From: Larus michahellis
Taxonomy: Eukaryota; Chordata; Aves; Charadriiformes; Laridae
DNA length: 64,000 nucleotides
Assembly (NCBI RefSeq): GCF_964199755.1
Contig: NC_133906.1
Span: 7,936,001-8,000,000, forward strand
Reading direction: 5' to 3'
Below the pieces are notes generated by a model that worked only from the letters and a program-made list of their open reading frames with translations, did not search any database and was not told where the DNA came from. Within the stretch, counting starts at the first letter, position 1. Every line of letters begins with the position of its first letter. Shown here in pieces: positions 38,867-50,000 of the stretch. The position numbers and the translations under genes were made by a program.

Positions 38867-39571
38867 GACATTACTGCATCCTGCCTCAGATAAGGTTTTA
38901 CAATCCACTGTGCAGCCAAATATAGTACTAATGATTAATACTTGCTACCAGGTAAGCAATACTAGAAAACTGAAAGGTCAGGTGAAAGTCTGGATATAAA
39001 TAATTTTACGTGTTAATGTAATATAGCCTTTCAGTATAAATATCTAAGATTTTGAAAGGAGATATGGCTTTTGAAAGGAATAGGAAGTACCTAAGTAGGA
39101 AATGGTATCTTGCACCTGTTCATTACTGACATGTAGCCCAAGTTGTTGATGATGTATCTAAGAAGCTGTAAATTTTAAAAGTTGATACTTTTAAACATAA
39201 TAGCCACATTTTAAACTTAGCTGCTGCATGATAGGATATTTTGCATGTGCCAATTATGTATCGGGAGTTTTCTACTCGTGGTTAAGGATGCAGCTGAGAG
39301 CACTCCAACCACAGCATTACACAGGATGGAGGCTGTGTCAAACAGACTACCACAGGAAGAAAACACAATTGCCAAATCCTGTTGAATTCTGAACACTGAA
39401 CTACTGTCTATACTTAAGTCCCAAGCAGAAGTCTTAGAGGAGATAAATTGCCAGCAGCTGTACGTCATACTGCTGAGCCTTATTTCTAAAATTGTATCGT
39501 TATTTCAGTTGGCATATGGCAAAAATGAAGCAAAGGTTGAGGATGAATGCTTTCATTGTAATTATATCCAC

Positions 39572-39600
39572 TGCTTGCTTGTTGTGTGAGCAAGCAAGCA
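39572..39600. repeat. Perfect 10-bp inverted repeat
   Basis: Left arm TGCTTGCTTG (39572-39581) and right arm CAAGCAAGCA (39591-39600) are exact reverse complements around a 9-nt loop. It would form a short hairpin in RNA from either strand. It lies in the possible long 3' UTR of NUDCD2. No known element is recognised. Confidence 0.6.
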
Positions 39601-40736
39601 TTAATACTCCTGAGGTAATCAAGTGTGCTCCTTCTACCCAAGTCATCTTTAACAGAACGTAAAGGAAGTCCATATGCTGTGCTTGGGGTTTAGAGAACTT
39701 GCCTAACTACAAAGGAAAGTAGCATGGTACCAAACGTTGATTTATAGCTATGGAGTTTTGTCTTTACCACGATCCTAGTATAGAAGGTGGATGGTATAGT
39801 TAAGAAACGAAGGAGACTGCTGCAAAAGCAACTGAAGACAGAGGGAAGATAGAAAAGTGAATGTCATCATTTTGATGCAACATTATATCCAGTGAAACAG
39901 TTGTTTGGCTTTTTTTGTTCCAGCAGTTGATTTGCACAGGATGGTTTTGTATGTCTCTTGCTTAGAGCAGAAGTTTAGAATGGCAGCTGACACTTCAGTG
40001 CATGAACTTACATTTACCATATGCACTTTCAAAGCTAAACTTTATTCCCTTGTTTTCTGCTTTATGAAGTAGCATGAGAGTCATCCTGCAGCTAAGTCCA
40101 AGGCTGATGTGAAGGAAAGAGAACTGTGAGGTATGTATTCAGGCATCACAGCTCTGAATTGTTTTTAAGAGGAAAGGTTTGAACTACTTGGTTAGCTACC
40201 TCTATCGTCTACTGTAAGTAGACCTCTAATTTTGGAAGAATGTAGATGAAAATAAAATTATATTGATGCTATGACTTTCCTTAATTAGTACCTTTTCAGT
40301 TCTAAGAGCAAAAACTCAAATCTTGGAATTAGAAATCTGAGTGCAAGATTCTCTTAAGCAAGCACCATCCATGTATTTGCTGCAATGTACAGAAACACGT
40401 GATATGTACTATTGGATAAATAACAGAAGAGGGTTGAAGTCAAATTTGAACAGTTAAAGCTACTTTAGTCAGTCTTCTCGATCTTGACACTTTTAATATC
40501 TCAAAGGATTTAGAGTAATCATGGGCCGAGTTGAAATAATTTTAATCGAGCACCTTGAGATTTTCCTGTTGGTTCTCTAGCCTTTCCCATGCAGCCTCAA
40601 CCTCTTAAAAAAAATCTCTGTAATCTTTTACCTACAGCCTGGAAGTTTTCCAGGTGCTGTTCAGATATAATAGACTTCCTACCATGAAGTTTTATAACAA
40701 ACAGCAAAAAAAAGTTACTCAGTTAAGCACATTTCA

Positions 40737-40997
40737 ATGTTTAATTGAAAGGTATGCATCTTGAGACATGACATTTAGAATTGCATCTTCTCCACCTCTC
40801 CAGTAGGCTGGCCACACCTTTGTCTGAATCACAGATATGCTTTTCACAGGCCAGCACAATGCACAGATAGCACTGTTAGATGCAAAACCTAATTTGATGT
40901 TATACAATGCAATCACTGCCATGGGTTCATGTGGTGGCTTCATTTGTCCAGTATACAGCTTTGGTATGAAGTCTTCTGTGAAAGGTTTAATTTAATT
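40737..40997 (-). other. Unexplained coding-like segment between NUDCD2 and CCNG1
   Basis: On the - strand a frame is open for about 87 codons and closes with TGA at 40736-40734. An acceptor-like CCTTTCACAG ends just before the codons for EDFIPKLYTGQ. Later parts include ALCWPVKSISVIQTKVWPAY. The composition is protein-like and includes four Trp/Cys-rich positions, but I do not recognise a family and find no upstream exon. It could be the 3' exon of an unknown gene, a retrocopy piece, or chance. It would be antisense to a long NUDCD2 3' UTR. Confidence 0.2.
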
Positions 40998-42287
40998 TAG
41001 TTTGAGATATGCAAATAACAGTTTACCCCCTTAGCTATTACCATCAAGGGGAAAGGGTTGGTTGGCTAACATCTAAGCCCACGCTATGCAGAACATTCTG
41101 ATCTCTCCTTCTTCACTAAGTCGGTTCATATAGCAATCAGTTATTAACAGCCTCTGCTCCACCATGTGATGCAGAATTCAAGAGGTCATTAGCAACATCC
41201 CCCCAGCCCCTCTGTTCATCTTACATACAATAATACGTTCTCATATTCACTTCCTCATTAGCACCAGAAGCATGATATGCCTCAAGTACTGACCCGGTCT
41301 TCAGAAAACGCAGTTGTATTTTGTGAAGCTTACCATTAAAGAGATCAGAGTTGAAGCAATCTTCAGTGCTTCTCAACTAGATTGCTCCTATGTACAGGGC
41401 AAGATGGGGCATTAGCCCTGCTCCTACTGTGCCTGTAAAAAAGTACCTATTCAGCATCAGCATTTTTACCCCTTGTTCAGTGAAACTTTGAAAAACTGAT
41501 GTCAGTCGAAAAACTGTCATCAGATGTCGAACTGATGACCCCACTACTTTCCTTCAGCCTTCATTATGTATCATCAAGTTTTTTACACTGTGAAATAATT
41601 TGTGATCTCAGTAAACTACACCTCTTACAAAATACTGAAGTTCCTGATGCTGTGTTAGTGACTACCTTTTATAAGGTAACGAAATAAAGTTTCTTTTTTC
41701 TTCTGCTCTAGCACGTTCTTCTGGCTCTTGACGTGTTCAGTGGGTATCACAGTGTCCAGGAGAGAAGGGCAGTGCCCTGCCCAGCAGGAACACATGGACA
41801 TATGACACTGCCCAAACAGCGTGTCAGGGGGACTGACAGGCATTTGCTATTGTCATCAATATCAAGCAGGATTAGTCTTTAGTTTGGTTGAGACACTGCA
41901 GCACTGTACTACTGCACATGATGTTTTCCTACTGTCACATAACCTTTGGAAAGTGAAACAGATTTTTAAAATTAAATATATAATTCAGCACCTGCAGTTA
42001 CAGTAAACCAAGGTTAGACTACACAAACTGCTCTACAAACTATAAGGTGTTACAATTCCTTGTATTGGTACTGTGGTATTTCACTGAACAGTAAACAGTC
42101 TAACAAATAAGACTGAAAACTGACACTGAATATTGTAATCATCATGAAAAGAACACATTTGCTGGAAGGATCTTTAGTCTGAAGCATTACATGTTCTTTC
42201 CATGAGTTGAATTCTTCATTATTAAGCTCATGTTTCCAAAATATTCATGTGTCTGTTGACAAGGTCACAGGATGGTTCTCTCCTTGT

Positions 42288-42293
42288 TTTATT
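42288..42293 (-). terminator. CCNG1: Candidate CCNG1 polyadenylation signal AATAAA
   Basis: AATAAA on the - strand about 680 nt after the CCNG1 stop; the interval 42294-42973 is then the inferred 3' UTR. NUDCD2 transcripts end on the opposite strand at least 2 kb away, so the two genes converge without obvious overlap. Confidence 0.55.
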
Positions 42294-42305
42294 GTACTCC
42301 TGTAA

Positions 42306-42327
42306 CAAAACAAAACAAAACAAAAAG
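42306..42327. repeat. (CAAAA)n short tandem repeat
   Basis: About four copies of CAAAA, just beyond the CCNG1 polyadenylation signal on its upstream side. Confidence 0.85.
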
Positions 42328-42973
42328 TCAACTGAAGGGCTTTCTGTAAGAGCCAAACAAAGCATCAGTCTTTAATATAGCAGACAATAACAAGACAGCC
42401 GTTACAGAAAATGTGTAGCCTTTGGAATTAAAGTCTAGATAATGAAGTAGTTCACAATTTCTACAGAGCAAAAAAACAGTAATAAGAATAACTGAATTAC
42501 AGTTTTTAGACTTTACTAAACAGACAGCTATACAAGCAAAACTCTAAAACTGTCTTCCTTTTAAGTGGCTTAAGTGAATGATTACAAGAAACTCATTCTA
42601 ATAGGCAACTGTTTCCTCTTAGCCGATTCTTTTTAGTATAGGAGCAAGCCAAGTTTTTTTATCTGCCTTTTTACCAGTTTTACTCCACATTTTAGTTTGA
42701 ATGAGGTCCCAATGTCTGTAGAACACATTTCTGCTCCCACAGCACACCAGAGGATCAGTTCTTTCTCCAGCGTTCATATATTAGGTTGCCACTCCTTTAG
42801 GTACAGCACTCGCTCAAGCATGAACACGACAACAGACCAGCCTCTATGACAGGCCTACTACGTTTATGTTATATGTCTTCAAGAGGTTACCTATACGGAA
42901 TAAGAAACTTTGAGGTCGTTAACAGCTAATTACTTCTACATTATCAGAAGATGATTTTACAAGGAGTTACCTA

Positions 42974-45837
42974 TTATGAGCTGGTTTCTGGAATTGTAGG
43001 AAGGTGTGTTATTCTGTAGTAACTATGTTTAAGCTGCCGTGCTGTACGTCCAGAAACAATCCATTTTAATTTCTGGACATTTGGTTTGGAACACTTGCTC
43101 GAGGAATATTCTGTAAGGCACTTCAACACCAGTTCCTTCCAGAAGGTCAAATCTCTGTTGTTTATCTAAATAGCAAGACAGAATCTCATATGTTGGTTAA
43201 ATCCTTGTTTTATACATGTACTTTCAGCTTCACATAAGATAGGAAGCCAAAGATCCCAAGCCAAGTGGGGAAAAAGTCCCAACAAAGTCACAAAAGAAGT
43301 CAGTATGCCAATGGACCTCCCACTTCCCCACTACATAGGCTCTTGCATACATTTTTCTTCCTTCCTTCCCTGAAACTTTAGCTATGTGTACCTTGGAATG
43401 CAACTGCAGAAATTCCAATGCCTCTGTCAACTCCAGTAGTTTTTGTTCTTCTATCTCTAGTGCCATAATAGACATTGCCAAGACAGAAGGCTGGGGAGAG
43501 AGAAAACACTTTTAAACACTGCTTTGTTACGTTTCAGTAGTCTCATTGTCTTTGAGCGTTCAAGAAGTTTACCTTGGCTTTAGAAAACATGATTCTGCAG
43601 TGACATGCTTTAAGCTGGGTCTCAAGTCTCTCAAAATTAAGGTATTTTCTCCTATAATAAAGACAGATGAATGAATGTATAAGAAGGCGGCAAGCTTCAT
43701 CAAGGCAGCACCACCCTGAGAACTCAGAGAAGCAGCGAGAATGTTCATTATCTAAACAAAGGCCTCATTTGTCCCAGAAGTTCTAGTGTTACAGTCAAAC
43801 AGGTGTTCAGTTTTGGCAGTCCTAATGCCAAAAATAAATCTTGTGTTACATTGGGGAGAGTAGCATAGTCAAAATAGGCTCACCAACAAGGAATTTTAAT
43901 GCTTACTAGCAAAAGGAATCTCTTTCTAAGCCAGATTTTGAAATCTTTACACTGAAGCAATACTTAGTACAGCAAAAGTAGAGATTTATTATACCATTGT
44001 TATTGAGCAAGTTTGGTTTTTGGCTCCGAGAGTGGTCTTCAGACCACTGTATGCAAACAACATTTAAAATTAAAATAATATTAAACCATAGATGTTTGCA
44101 TTTATGATATGTACCAATAAGGGAGAAAGTTTGTGGGTTTTTTAAGTATAGAAAGGACAATTACTCGAGTGATTTCCCTGCTTATTTTTCTACATAGGCT
44201 TCCTGATCATATGCAGTCATAGCAAAATAAGTATTAGATATTTTACCTTTCACAGCTTAAATTCTCATGAATGAGCGAATGATATAGTTGTAGAAACTGG
44301 AAGGCTGTTGTAGCTTTGACTTTCCAAGACAGCTTCTCCAATACGATTTTCTCCATTCTCATCAGATCTGAAACAGTAAACCTATACTGGCTTATTCGAA
44401 TTAAGTCAGTGGCTAAGGGAACATTTCTCTCTTCTTCTGATGCCTTCACAGCCAAGTAGAAGCAGCTGAGTCCAACACAGCCCAAGTGTTTAGGCTGTAC
44501 CTATAGAAAAGTAAATTGTTGTTACTTTCAAAGAGGAAGGCCTTTGATCAGCCATTTCAATATGTGAGTACCAAACTATATAGGAACCAGTGTATTTTAG
44601 GGAAAAATTGTGGGGCACGGGGAGGGTTGTTCTGTTTTTTGAAGACTGAGAAATCAGTCTTTTATCTACTTACGTACTTATCTTTATTTAACTAAATGAG
44701 AAGACCATAACACACAAGTTCTGCCTTGTTCATCTAAATAGAAAGATTGCAGAACAATACATTCTGATTGAGATAGAACTGGTTTCTTAATGAGGTTCTA
44801 TAATAGCCTAATCAGAAGCTTTTAGGACTTGAAGTGTTGTATATATTGGCTTATGTAAAAAAAATGGGTTTTTTTACTCTTTTCTATATATATGTACATA
44901 TATATATATACATAAACTGACTTATTTTAATCCATAGGCACTACAGTCCCCATTTTTACTGCTTATTTTGGATTCAGAAGTCTTTCAAATAATTATTTTC
45001 CTATCCGCTCCATCTAGCTTTCTCGTTTTTGTTTTAACACACAAGGAAAACAAGCTTTTGTTCTTGACCACATAGCATAGCAATAATCCTGTCTTGTTAG
45101 ACGATTAAAAACAATGAGGTCAGCATGCCACATACTCACGGTAGAATGGAGTGCTAACTAAATGTTTTACCAGATTCCGAGTGCTGAAAAGCATCAAGCC
45201 TCTTGATATACGTGAGGCTTATGGGTAGGTTGAAACAGCAGTAAAATAAGAAGTAATTTAAGGTGTTCTCGTATACATGCAACAGGCAAGACAATCTGTC
45301 TTGATCTAATCCATTAATACAGCCTGCATTTCCAAGCCTAAGGACATCCTCAAGTTGAAACTGATGCCCTCTTCCTTCTCTTCTCCAGGGGAAAGAGCTT
45401 TCTTAACAATACTAAAATCGGAACAGGGAAAGCCATTTTTTAGCTCTTGCACAATCAGAATCTCTGGAAGGAGCTTAACCTTTAGTCACCTAAACCCAAG
45501 ATGTTCTAACTTATAACAAGGTTGCAATGAGCAGAAGATAACGACTGAGAGCTTATACTTTAAAAAGCCTTACCTTCATTTTTGACAAGAATCTATCTAA
45601 GAAATTCACAGCTAGTGAAAACGTCTCTGTATGGAAGCCAAAGAATTGAGTTAAGCTGAGGAGATCTTTCACTTCAAAGTCTCGCAGCCTTGCAGTCATT
45701 CGGAGGCCATTATCATGAGCAGATTCGATTAGTCTCAGGCCAGAGGCCTTTGGCTGACATCTTAACTCCTGTTCCAACAGGGCCGTGAGCTGGTACAGCA
45801 GTTCCTGAGCTTCAGTAGTTACAAGTGTTTCAATCAT
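42974..45837 (-). CDS. CCNG1: Cyclin G1
   Basis: Atypical cyclin induced by p53. It recruits PP2A B' subunits and takes part in p53/MDM2 feedback and growth control. Coding exons in order: 45837-45574, 44500-44247, 43651-43573, 43490-43392, 43165-42974. They total 888 nt and encode 295 residues, the human length. Recognisable blocks: GLRLIESAHDNGLRMTARLR, the cyclin-box core LSLTQFFGF...LAVNFLDRFLSKMK (about 63-88), HLGCVGLSCFYLAVK, YRFTVSDLMRMEKIVLEK, and near the C-terminus KLKWIVSGRTARQLKHSYYR. The final residues PETSS replace the human end PEMVP. The splice acceptor (CCTAACAG) directly abuts the ATG, so the entire 5' UTR lies in the upstream non-coding exon. All exon borders are GT-AG and in phase; no defects. 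Confidence 0.97.
44885..44915. repeat. TA-rich microsatellite in CCNG1 intron
   Basis: Interrupted (TA)n tract, TATATATATGTACATATATA-like, in the intron between the first two coding exons of CCNG1. Confidence 0.9.
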
Positions 45838-46391
45838 CTGTTAGGAGAAACAAATATAAGTGTATCCAACAGCTGAAAGAGGAAAAACTTACAAAGTTAT
45901 AGTTGTCTCTAAAGCAAAGATAGAAACTTTCCTTTCTCTGTCAGTATGCGAACTACTCATTTGTAAGTCTGAGTACTTTTGCCAATTAGCAGCACGTGTG
46001 GAACACCTGGATGCACCAGCAGGGGCACACACACCGGCGGCCCCAGCGCCGGGCCTGGTGACGGGCAGCCCAGCGTACGCGGGCCGGGGAGCTCCGCGGT
46101 ACAGAGCGAGCTGGGCCTGCCCAGGCCCGTCAGCACGGCGGCTGGGGCGGTGGGAGGGTGCAGCTGCCCCGCTGCTCACCGCAATAATATTTTTCAACTC
46201 AGATTTCAGAGTTACACCGCCCACCCCGGGCACTGGGTGACACGGCTGCTAGCACAGCATCAGGCCAGAGCGCTTCACAGCCGGGGCCCGTCGGACCCCG
46301 GGGAACGCCGGCACCCCCCAGGCCCCACAGCCTAGTCCCACAGTCCGACAGGGCCCGGCGGCGGCGGAGCCGCGCAAGCGCCGCCTCCCCG

Positions 46392-46411
46392 GGACATGCC
46401 CGGGCCTGTCC
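46392..46411. promoter_or_regulatory. CCNG1: p53 response element in CCNG1 intron 1
   Basis: GGACATGCCC followed without spacer by GGGCCTGTCC. The first decamer fits RRRCWWGYYY perfectly; the second differs at one W position. A third partial half-site, GGACATGCCA (one mismatch), lies at about 46445-46454. The placement just downstream of the non-coding first exon, in the CpG island, resembles the published p53 element of mammalian cyclin G1 genes (AGACCTGCCC GGGCAAGCCT from memory), including the central CCCGGG. CCNG1 is a classical p53 target, so function is likely. Confidence 0.8.
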
Positions 46412-46560
46412 TTCGGCGCCTCAGGTGCTCCGCCGGCGGGCGAGGGACATGCCAGCTCCGTCGGCAGGACAGAGGAGTCACGCCCGCCCCACGGGTGGGC
46501 CAGGCCCGGCGCGGAGGAACCCAAACCGGCCACTGGTGGGGCCCAGCCTCGCGCCCTTAC

Positions 46561-46650
46561 CTTGTCCCTGTCGCCCTGCTGCCTTCTCTCGCGGGGAGGG
46601 CCCCGAGCCGGTGTGACCCGCGGTGACAGCCGTAGCAGCGCTGAGCGGTC
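46561..46650 (-). other. CCNG1: Non-coding first exon of CCNG1 (5' UTR)
   Basis: Because the first coding exon begins exactly at the ATG, a separate 5' UTR exon is required. The best donor on the - strand in the CpG island is GACAAG/GTAAGG with the exon ending at 46561. An alternative donor, GCG/GTGAGC, is at about 46180. The upstream limit (transcription start) is a guess near 46650. Confidence 0.55.
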
Positions 46651-46871
46651 ACTCTAAAGTGCTGCCCGGTTCTTCAGGCACCAGCGGCCTCCGGGAGAAC
46701 GCCATACAGCCGCCAGCCCACAGACAGAGCAGACAACCCAACCCGTCCCGGTATCCGCTCCGCCCGGGCCGGGGCTGAGGGGGTGATAGACTTCCAGACA
46801 GGCCAATGACGGGGCGCGGACGGCGGGAAGGGGCGGAGCGCCGTCGCTAGGAGACAGGCAGGGCCGGCACA

Positions 46872-47051
46872 ATGGCGGCCTCTGGTGGTGTCTCTTTACG
46901 GCAGCGCCCGCTGCTTCCCGCCCGAGTCCTCCCGCTGGAGGGCGGGCTGGAGAGCACGAAGGACCGTGTCCTGGCGGGGTTTTCGCGCTGCTGCAGCTTT
47001 CTTCTCCGAGCGCGAGGACCGCAGCCCGTTCCCCCTGGGGCAGCCGCCATG
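46872..47051 (+). other. Possible first exon of a transcript divergent from CCNG1
   Basis: An ATG at 46872 opens a frame of exactly 60 codons to a strong donor GCCGCCATG/GTAAGG at 47051/47052 (phase 0). If unspliced the frame ends at 47126. The predicted peptide starts MAASGGVSLRQRPLLP and is not recognised. The last codon before the donor is itself an ATG in perfect Kozak context. Located head-to-head with CCNG1, it may be a non-coding divergent RNA or a small unknown gene. No convincing second exon was found on the + strand. Confidence 0.3.
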
Positions 47052-50000
47052 GTAAGGCCCGGCCCCGCCGCCACCCGCCGGAGGAGGCCGCGCCCCGGGC
47101 TGTCAGGGGCTCGGTACGGCCGCTGAGAGCTTGCTCACCGCCCGCCCAAGCCCTCGTATAAGCGACTTTAAAACGTTTGTTACAACTCCTTGCTGTGTTT
47201 TCAGGTTATGGGAGTTGAAACCGTGTCCCGGTGGCTGAGGGCCGGTGGGAGCTGGCTGTGTGACTGCTCCTGCCTCCCACAGAGCTGAAATCGTTTAAGT
47301 ACAAACCAGTAAGGATTTTTTTTCCTAATGCTTTTGGGTCCCTCAGAAATGTTTCTGTGTGTTCGTGGAAAGTCAAGACTCATAGAAGGACCGAATCAAG
47401 CTCTTGCTTAAAACAGCCTGAGCTGTTTGGGGTTCAGGTGGCCATTTACAAATACACCTGCTCTCATCTTCCTTCTGTGTTCCGTTGAGTGAAATAACAA
47501 ACATTCTTTCTGCTTGGGAAACTCATGTGAGTTACTCAGGCTTATGTGAAGGTGAACATGTTGCTGCTGAAAGTTAATTCCAGTTTGCTGAAAGTATCAG
47601 GTCAGGTTGTGTATAAATGTTTTTATTCGTTTGAGATCAGTAGTTATGTTATGAGGTCTGGAAAAGATATGGTATTTTTTGAAAAAAACACTTAAAACAG
47701 CTTTTAAAACTATTCTAGGGGCAGAAAATATTCCACTTCTTAACTGACCTTAGGCAAGTAAAGGGAGTTGCTTACTACAGAGAGCTTCTATTTAGGGCAT
47801 GCTTGAGGCCCCAGGCTTATTTATTTGATAAATGTTCTGTTATTTTCTTCAAAAGTGAATACCAGTTTCTTATAAAGGCTGAGAAATGGCTGAAGGAGGT
47901 ATTTTGCAGACCTATAATGGATACTGTTTCTTTCAAGTGGGTTAAAGGTCCTTTGGGTATTTGCTTTCCTAAAACTGTTGGGGTATTATTTCTACTTCAG
48001 TCCAAAACTTTCAAGCTATTTTGTGATGATTACTATGAAGTGGTTGAAAGGCTTAAAATTCTCTGAAGGAGCGAACTGGCGTTTTCTGTAATGCAAGGTT
48101 TTTAGGAAGGCAAACCTTCTATCTATATTTGATCTTCTGACTTCTCAAAGAGAATATATGTTGACATCTGATTAATAAATGAAGTGATATGCAGACCTAA
48201 ACTTCTTTTACCATTAAATATATAAGTATTGAAGATATATGTATCTTGCAGGTGGGAGGAAGTTCTCTGAAGGGCTTGAAAGAGTTTAAATCCAAGTGGG
48301 CTTTATGGTTTTTGGAAATTCTCTCAGGAAGTCCAAGACTTCAGTACAGCCTAGGTGATAACTATCCTGAGAAGAATGCTTTGTTTTCAGTGAAGTCTAC
48401 CAGCTTGTTTGTTGTCCAAGAATCTTCCTAATAGGAAGGTTGAATGATTTATTTAGCTTTCAGGCAGCATTCCTGGCACCACTTCTAGCTAGCTCTACTG
48501 ATAGCCTACAACTGAACACACAAGTCAAAGAAGTCATCCTACGTCCTCTGAGACGGAGTGTTTTTCTGTCTCTACATTTTCTGCTTATGAACGTGTTTGT
48601 TTTGCATTTGCTATAAGTATTATTTCTCAAGTGCTTTACGCCTTTCTTTAAAAATGGAGGGAGGATGAGTTGCACTTTAAGTGGTGGCAAATTGCAAAAA
48701 GCCAACACCTGCTCCATGCAGCATTTTACCCTCCCCTATATCACAGTGTTTTCTTTATAATGCTTATAACATTAGAGCTTGTCACATCTGCCAGGAGTAG
48801 AAGATAAGATGAGTTGAAAGCCCTTTGAGGTAAAATTAGTATATTTGTGAGGCAAAAATAGAGTCATGTATCTACTCCCATGAGGAAGTTTAGCTGATGG
48901 ATGCGATAGATAATGCTGCAGTTGTTCAGAACAAGGCATTTTGTTAGCCAACGATATGTCTAATACAGTTGCACCCAACAATGAACTGCGATCTGATGTG
49001 CATAAATTCTGGTCCCTTCTACCTGAAATGAACACCACTGTGGATTTGCTTTCAGAGGTAGGTCTTTGTGTTATAGCTATGAGAAACCGCAGTTGTTTTC
49101 ATTATCTTTATACATCTTGGAGTAATGCTGTGGAATTACAGCAGACCGTGTGGAAAATAGAGATTATAAGAGGATTTTGTTCAGCAAAAATTGTTCGTAT
49201 GTATGGGCTCTTTTAACTGTTTAGAAACATTGGCTAAATATTGGCAAGAGCCTTGTGTGTGTTTTCACCAAGAGTGAGATTCACCAAAGTAGCAGTTAGC
49301 CTGAGTTGCTCTAAATATGGTGATCCAGAGCCGATTTTAAAAGCACTTTGCACATCCTCCCTGTTTCGGTGTTAATGGTTGTCATTAGCAGTATTCATTG
49401 CTCTATTGTCACACAAGGAGGAAGCAGCTTTCCTGGGAAGCCTCTGCAGTTTTGTTCCTTCATTTGAAGGAGTGTGAGTGTAAAACAGAGGGACTGTTTT
49501 CTGCATCGACAAGTTTTATCGTCTTTCTTACTCCGTATATGCATCAAAACCTGTATTCATTGTACTTTCTCCCATTGTACTTGTCACTGATTTATTATGG
49601 GTTTGTTTCATTCTCCCTATGACTTACCTTTGGAAATCAACTGAAATTGGTTTTATTAGAAGAATCTTTGTACTTCGGAAGGCTGGAATGAATGATAAGA
49701 AAGGCAAGATCAAAAAGAAGTGTGGTTAGAGGTGCAGAGATTTTTAATAAAAATGTGTTTTGCATAGTAGGCTCTTGTATTTCTAGAAGTCTCAATGGAA
49801 GTCAGCATGAGGGAACTTGAGGGAGCTCTTGGATGTGAAGGTGGAATGACCAAATAGTGTGTGTATCTTTCTCCTCTAAAGCACCGTTCACTTACACAGA
49901 ATCTAACTTTCAGGTTTCTACTTGTTGTCTATTTAACTTTCTTCCTCAGACCTGTGCTAACTACTGGTAGAGTGAATGCATCTAAAAACCACTGTTTTGA

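Larger units (their letters stand above)
46010..47130. promoter_or_regulatory. CCNG1: CpG island, CCNG1 promoter, probably bidirectional
   Basis: Very high G+C and CpG density against an AT-rich background. A CCAAT box is at 46803-46807, followed by GC-box-like GGGGCGCGG and GGGGCGGAG at about 46811-46838. A YY1-like ACAATGGCGGCC overlaps 46869-46880 on the + strand. CCNG1 transcription leaves on the - strand. Open sequence and a good donor on the + strand (47051/47052) suggest a divergent transcript. Confidence 0.7.

Noticed and set aside
47371-47400. CTCATAGAAGGACCGAATCAA resembles the reverse-oriented start of a CR1 tail
   Set aside because: Match is short and the following sequence lacks the GGTTGGAAGGGACC part expected for CR1.
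47803-48066. 87-codon + strand frame with protein-like stretches
   Set aside because: No acceptor, donor or recognisable domain, and codon content looks AT-driven; not strong enough to list as a gene.
48941-49057. Short + strand frame ending at a donor-like GAG/GTAGGT, considered as exon 2 of the CCNG1-divergent transcript
   Set aside because: Candidate acceptors just upstream lead into in-frame stops in phase 0, so it cannot continue the 46872 frame.
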